Of a DNA stretch of 40,393 nucleotides, positions 38,207 through 40,393 are shown in pieces. Source of the DNA: a virus. The stretch covers positions 1-40,393 of the IMG/VR virus record IMGVR_UViG_3300034073_001729. One strand, written 5' to 3'. Numbering within the stretch: position 1 is the stretch's first letter; each line of letters starts with the position of its first letter. The position numbers and the translations under genes were made by a program. Below the pieces are notes generated by a model. It saw only the letters and a program-made list of their open reading frames with translations. It was not told the DNA's origin and did not search any database.

Positions 38207-38877
38207 ACTGGCAAAAGGTAAGCAAGCAACTACAGGCGGCCGACTATCCGTTTTTTGTGGTGCGGCGACTGGGCATATCGATGAGCGCAGAATTGGTCAG
38301 GATGTGCGACATCAGTGTCGGCGTGAGTCGCGCAGAGATTTATTGTGACCGCGCCAACAATGCCTATGGATTGAGGTTCGTAAACATCGTGACGCCAGAT
38401 TCCTATGTCATAACGTCGGATGGCGGCGGACGCAAAGCGGATTCCTCGAAGAAAACCAACACGGCATTTATTGCGTGCGGTCGTATCGTCAGTACGAATC
38501 CTGCCTTGTTGGCAGAGGCACAATCTGGCAAGAAAACACGATTGCCTGCATTGTTCGACAAAGACAATAGCATCGTGTACTTCAGAGTCGGGCCTACGTT
38601 CGAGCACAAATACTCTGAGCGTCGTCCGCAAGGCAATGAGCGAGGCGTGTATCGCTACATGCTAGACGGTGAGGCGGTTTACATCGGGCAAGGCGCGCTG
38701 CAAGAACGATTGGCTTCGAAGGAACGTGAAACCTGGAAGTATGACGACATCGAATACATGATTGTCGATGATGAGGAAAAGCGGTTTTCCGTTGAAGCTG
38801 GGTTGATTGACGAAATTAGGCAAACCACTGGCCGGTTGCCTTTTTACAATCGTGTCGGAGGTCGTCGCATTGAATGA
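38203..38877 (+). CDS. GIY-YIG homing endonuclease
   Basis: Protein of 224 aa. The C-terminal third carries GVYRYMLDGEAVYIGQG: GVY at 148-150 and YIG at 160-162. R169 (QERL) and E198 (FSVEAGLIDEI) match the catalytic Arg and Glu, and FYNRVGG ends the domain. Residues 1-140 have no recognised fold and probably recognise DNA. Base composition is lower in GC than the flanks. It lies between two pieces of a collagen-like gene and is controlled by a hairpin over its start, as in known phage endonucleases of this class. It likely spreads by cutting uninterrupted relatives. Confidence 0.82.
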   Translation: MNWQKVSKQLQAADYPFFVVRRLGISMSAELVRMCDISVGVSRAEIYCDRANNAYGLRFVNIVTPDSYVITSDGGGRKADSSKKTNTAFIACGRIVSTNPALLAEAQSGKKTRLPALFDKDNSIVYFRVGPTFEHKYSERRPQGNERGVYRYMLDGEAVYIGQGALQERLASKERETWKYDDIEYMIVDDEEKRFSVEAGLIDEIRQTTGRLPFYNRVGGRRIE

Positions 38878-39340
38878 CCAGACACCGGGCGGCGTCCTTG
38901 CGGAATGGTTGGTCGAGGCTGTTCCGTTACTCATCTCGGACGAAGTCTCCAAGCTGCCGAAGCCGAAGGATGGCCGCGACGGTCGTCCCGGCACGGACGG
39001 CAAGCCGGGGCGTGATGGCCAGGACGGCGCCCCTGGTGTCGGCATCGACGACATCAAGGCCTATGGCCAAGACATGCTGGTGGCGCTGTCTGACGGCACC
39101 GAAAAGCGGTTTCGTCTGCCGGGTGGCGGCAGTGCTGCATTCGGTGGTGGCGGTGGTGGTGGTGCATCGACCCTGGCGGCGCTCACCGATACCGATGTTG
39201 CCGGCGCTGTCGATGGCCAGAAGCTGATGTACGACGGCGGTCTCGCCAAGTGGGTGCCGGTGACGAGCGCGACTGTCACGGTGTCGGCGACGGCCCCGCT
39301 TAATCCCAGGGTCGGCGACCTCTGGATCGACATCTCATAG
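38870..39340 (+). CDS. Collagen-like fibre protein, C-terminal part
   Basis: Protein of 156 aa if started at TTG 38870, which has GGAGG 8 nt upstream and overlaps the endonuclease stop. An ATG at 38807 in the same frame is buried in the endonuclease. It has VLAEWLVEAVPLLISDEVSKLPKPK, a Gly-X-Y run (DGRDGRPGTDGKPGRDGQDGAPG), then a Gly-rich linker and a small beta-domain (PLNPRVGDLWIDIS). The VLAEWLVEAV helix next to Gly-X-Y mirrors the helix at the end of the N-terminal piece. It is probably the second half of a split fibre protein. Confidence 0.6.
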   Translation: MNDQTPGGVLAEWLVEAVPLLISDEVSKLPKPKDGRDGRPGTDGKPGRDGQDGAPGVGIDDIKAYGQDMLVALSDGTEKRFRLPGGGSAAFGGGGGGGASTLAALTDTDVAGAVDGQKLMYDGGLAKWVPVTSATVTVSATAPLNPRVGDLWIDIS

Positions 39341-39349
39341 GAGTGACAA

Positions 39350-39751
39350 GTGGCAAACGCGATCTACCCTAAGTACAAGCAGGCGCTGCTTGATGCGTCA
39401 GCAAACACGGACCTCAATGACGGCACGGTCAAAGTGGCGCTGGTGGATACCGGCACCTACACCTACAACAGCGCGCATGAGTTCTACAGCAGCCTGTCTG
39501 GCGTCGTCGGCACACCGCAGGAGATCCTGAATACGACCGTCACCGATGGCGTGTTCGATGGTGACAATGTCACCTTCACGGCTGTGTCTGGCAACAGCGT
39601 CGAGGCCCTAGTCATCTACATCGACACGGGCAACACTGGCACCTCGCGTCTAGTGGCGTACATTGATACCAGCGTGACGGGCCTGCCGGTCCCGCCGAAT
39701 GGCGGGGACATTTCGATCACCTGGAACGCCAGCGGGATCTTCGCTCTTTGA
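39350..39751 (+). CDS. Phage structural protein, fibre region
   Basis: Protein of 133 aa starting at GTG 39350 with AGGAG upstream. The opening ANAIYPKYKQALLDASANTDLNDGTVKVALVDTGTYTYNSAHEFYSSL is a widely conserved phage motif. The ending ISITWNASGIFAL is equally typical. Beta-rich throughout. Found beside fibre and collagen-like genes in many proteobacterial podophages; the precise location in the virion is unknown to me. Confidence 0.7.
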   Translation: MANAIYPKYKQALLDASANTDLNDGTVKVALVDTGTYTYNSAHEFYSSLSGVVGTPQEILNTTVTDGVFDGDNVTFTAVSGNSVEALVIYIDTGNTGTSRLVAYIDTSVTGLPVPPNGGDISITWNASGIFAL

Positions 39752-39754
39752 GTA

Positions 39755-40006
39755 ATGACGCGGTATTCAAACTGCCTCATCTTTGCGCTGATGCTCTGGC
39801 GACGCCAGGGAGGCTATTTGATTGTCCGCAAGAGCCGCTACACCTGGGTGCCGCACTTCATGTGGGCACGATCCATTGAGGGCCTCGACATCGTGGAATA
39901 CAAACCAGTGACACCCAAACACGGTCGGCTATTCCGACTGTTCCCGCTGCATGTCCTGCTGTTCCGGGGGCGCGTGCGGCGGGGGCAAGGTGAGGAAGAA
40001 GAATGA
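39755..40006 (+). CDS. Small basic hypothetical protein
   Basis: Protein of 83 aa. RYSNCLIFALMLWRRQGGYLIVRKSRYTWVPHFMW is a pattern I know from small phage proteins encoded next to tail-fibre genes. A PLHVLLFRGRVRRGQGEEEE tail follows. Basic, one short hydrophobic stretch, no signal peptide. The stop overlaps the next ATG. Function unknown. Confidence 0.65.
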   Translation: MTRYSNCLIFALMLWRRQGGYLIVRKSRYTWVPHFMWARSIEGLDIVEYKPVTPKHGRLFRLFPLHVLLFRGRVRRGQGEEEE

Positions 40007-40393
40007 GCCTGCATCGCAACCGCGTACAGATGACAGTGACCGGCACGCCCGGCACCGGCACCATCACGCTTAACGCAGCGACCTCTGGCTATCAGTCGTT
40101 CGGCACTGCCTACAGCAGTGCCAACGCTACGGTGGACATCCTTATTACCGAGGGCACGTCGTGGGAAGTTGCTCGCAACTGCACCTACACGCACAGCGGC
40201 ACCACGGTGTCCCGAGGCACGTTTGAAGCGTCCAGCAGCGGCAGCGCGGTGTCGTTCACCAGCGCAGCGATTGTCAGCGTCATCGCCACGGCAGCAAGCG
40301 GCAACAACTGGGGCCTCAACGAGGTGCAGTCCAACGCCAACGCAGCCGTCACGGGCGTTGTCGGCACGATGCACATCCTCGACATTGGACCCT
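40003..40393 (+). CDS. Phage structural protein, 3' end outside window
   Basis: 130 complete codons are visible from ATG 40003, no stop before the edge. SLHRNRVQMTVTGTPGTGTITLNAATSGYQSFG followed by VDILITEGTSWEVARNCTYTHSGTTVSRG is a strongly conserved beta-rich phage protein of the fibre region. The frame at the right edge continues without a stop into the partial gene at positions 3-386 if the two ends are joined. Confidence 0.7.
   Translation, partial: MSLHRNRVQMTVTGTPGTGTITLNAATSGYQSFGTAYSSANATVDILITEGTSWEVARNCTYTHSGTTVSRGTFEASSSGSAVSFTSAAIVSVIATAASGNNWGLNEVQSNANAAVTGVVGTMHILDIGP

Noticed and set aside
38130-38870. Group I intron with GIY-YIG gene inside
   Set aside because: Only about 70 nt lie outside the endonuclease frame, too little for an intron core, and no P7/P3-like pairing was seen. 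A freestanding endonuclease that splits the gene fits better.
1-40393. Diversity-generating retroelement, expected from BPP-1 relationship
   Set aside because: No reverse transcriptase motif (such as YxDD) and no template/variable repeat pair was found among the frames.

Overview
The window looks like an essentially complete genome (40.4 kb, GC-rich) of a tailed phage with a short tail (podovirus morphology) that infects a Gram-negative bacterium. The host inference rests on an Rz/Rz1-type two-component spanin pair with a lipobox. The head genes (portal, Bbp19-like protein, scaffold, major capsid protein, Bbp16-like cement protein) resemble the Bordetella phage BPP-1 lineage. The ejection genes follow the T7 gp14/gp15/gp16 plan. 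No integrase, CI-type repressor, tRNA, CRISPR array or reverse transcriptase was seen. The window starts and ends inside genes, and the two ends are in the same reading frame if joined, which fits a circularly permuted or arbitrarily opened molecule.

Layout. (1) 1-23147, + strand: fibre-type genes, Bbp19, scaffold, capsid, cement, a terminator, head-tail adaptor, nozzle-like protein, three internal ejection proteins (the last is 2305 aa), a tailspike, small virion proteins, a second beta-helix protein, then lysis (small membrane protein, M15-type endolysin, holin-like protein, Rz with embedded Rz1) and a strong terminator. (2) 23212-29360, - strand: leftward early operon of about 18 tightly overlapping small genes ending in a YqaJ-type exonuclease, RecT and an HTH protein. 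Five of these genes are under 60 codons, and one HTH gene carries an apparent frameshift. (3) 29361-29500: divergent control region with a good sigma70-type leftward promoter and two matching operators. (4) 29501-35007, + strand: Cro-like protein, RusA, SSB-like protein, a structured leader, replication initiator with an embedded iteron cluster, a DpdA/TGT-like protein, small Zn and HTH proteins, terminase small and large subunits. (5) 35008-40393, + strand: a late-type promoter, a small virion protein, an HNH endonuclease, portal, a collagen-like fibre gene interrupted by a GIY-YIG endonuclease, and further fibre genes running off the end.

How it works together (inference): the leftward operon supplies recombination functions and host-takeover peptides. 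The rightward operon replicates, resolves, possibly modifies and packages DNA. Structural transcription probably starts from three sites sharing GGTGCCCGT-N18-TAnnnT, a late-promoter candidate I do not recognise from known phages. The most unusual items are this motif, the endonuclease that splits a fibre gene and hides its own start codon in a hairpin, the 16-bp helix that buries a ribosome-binding site at 30473-30566, the 11-bp iterons inside the initiator gene, and the DpdA-like protein.
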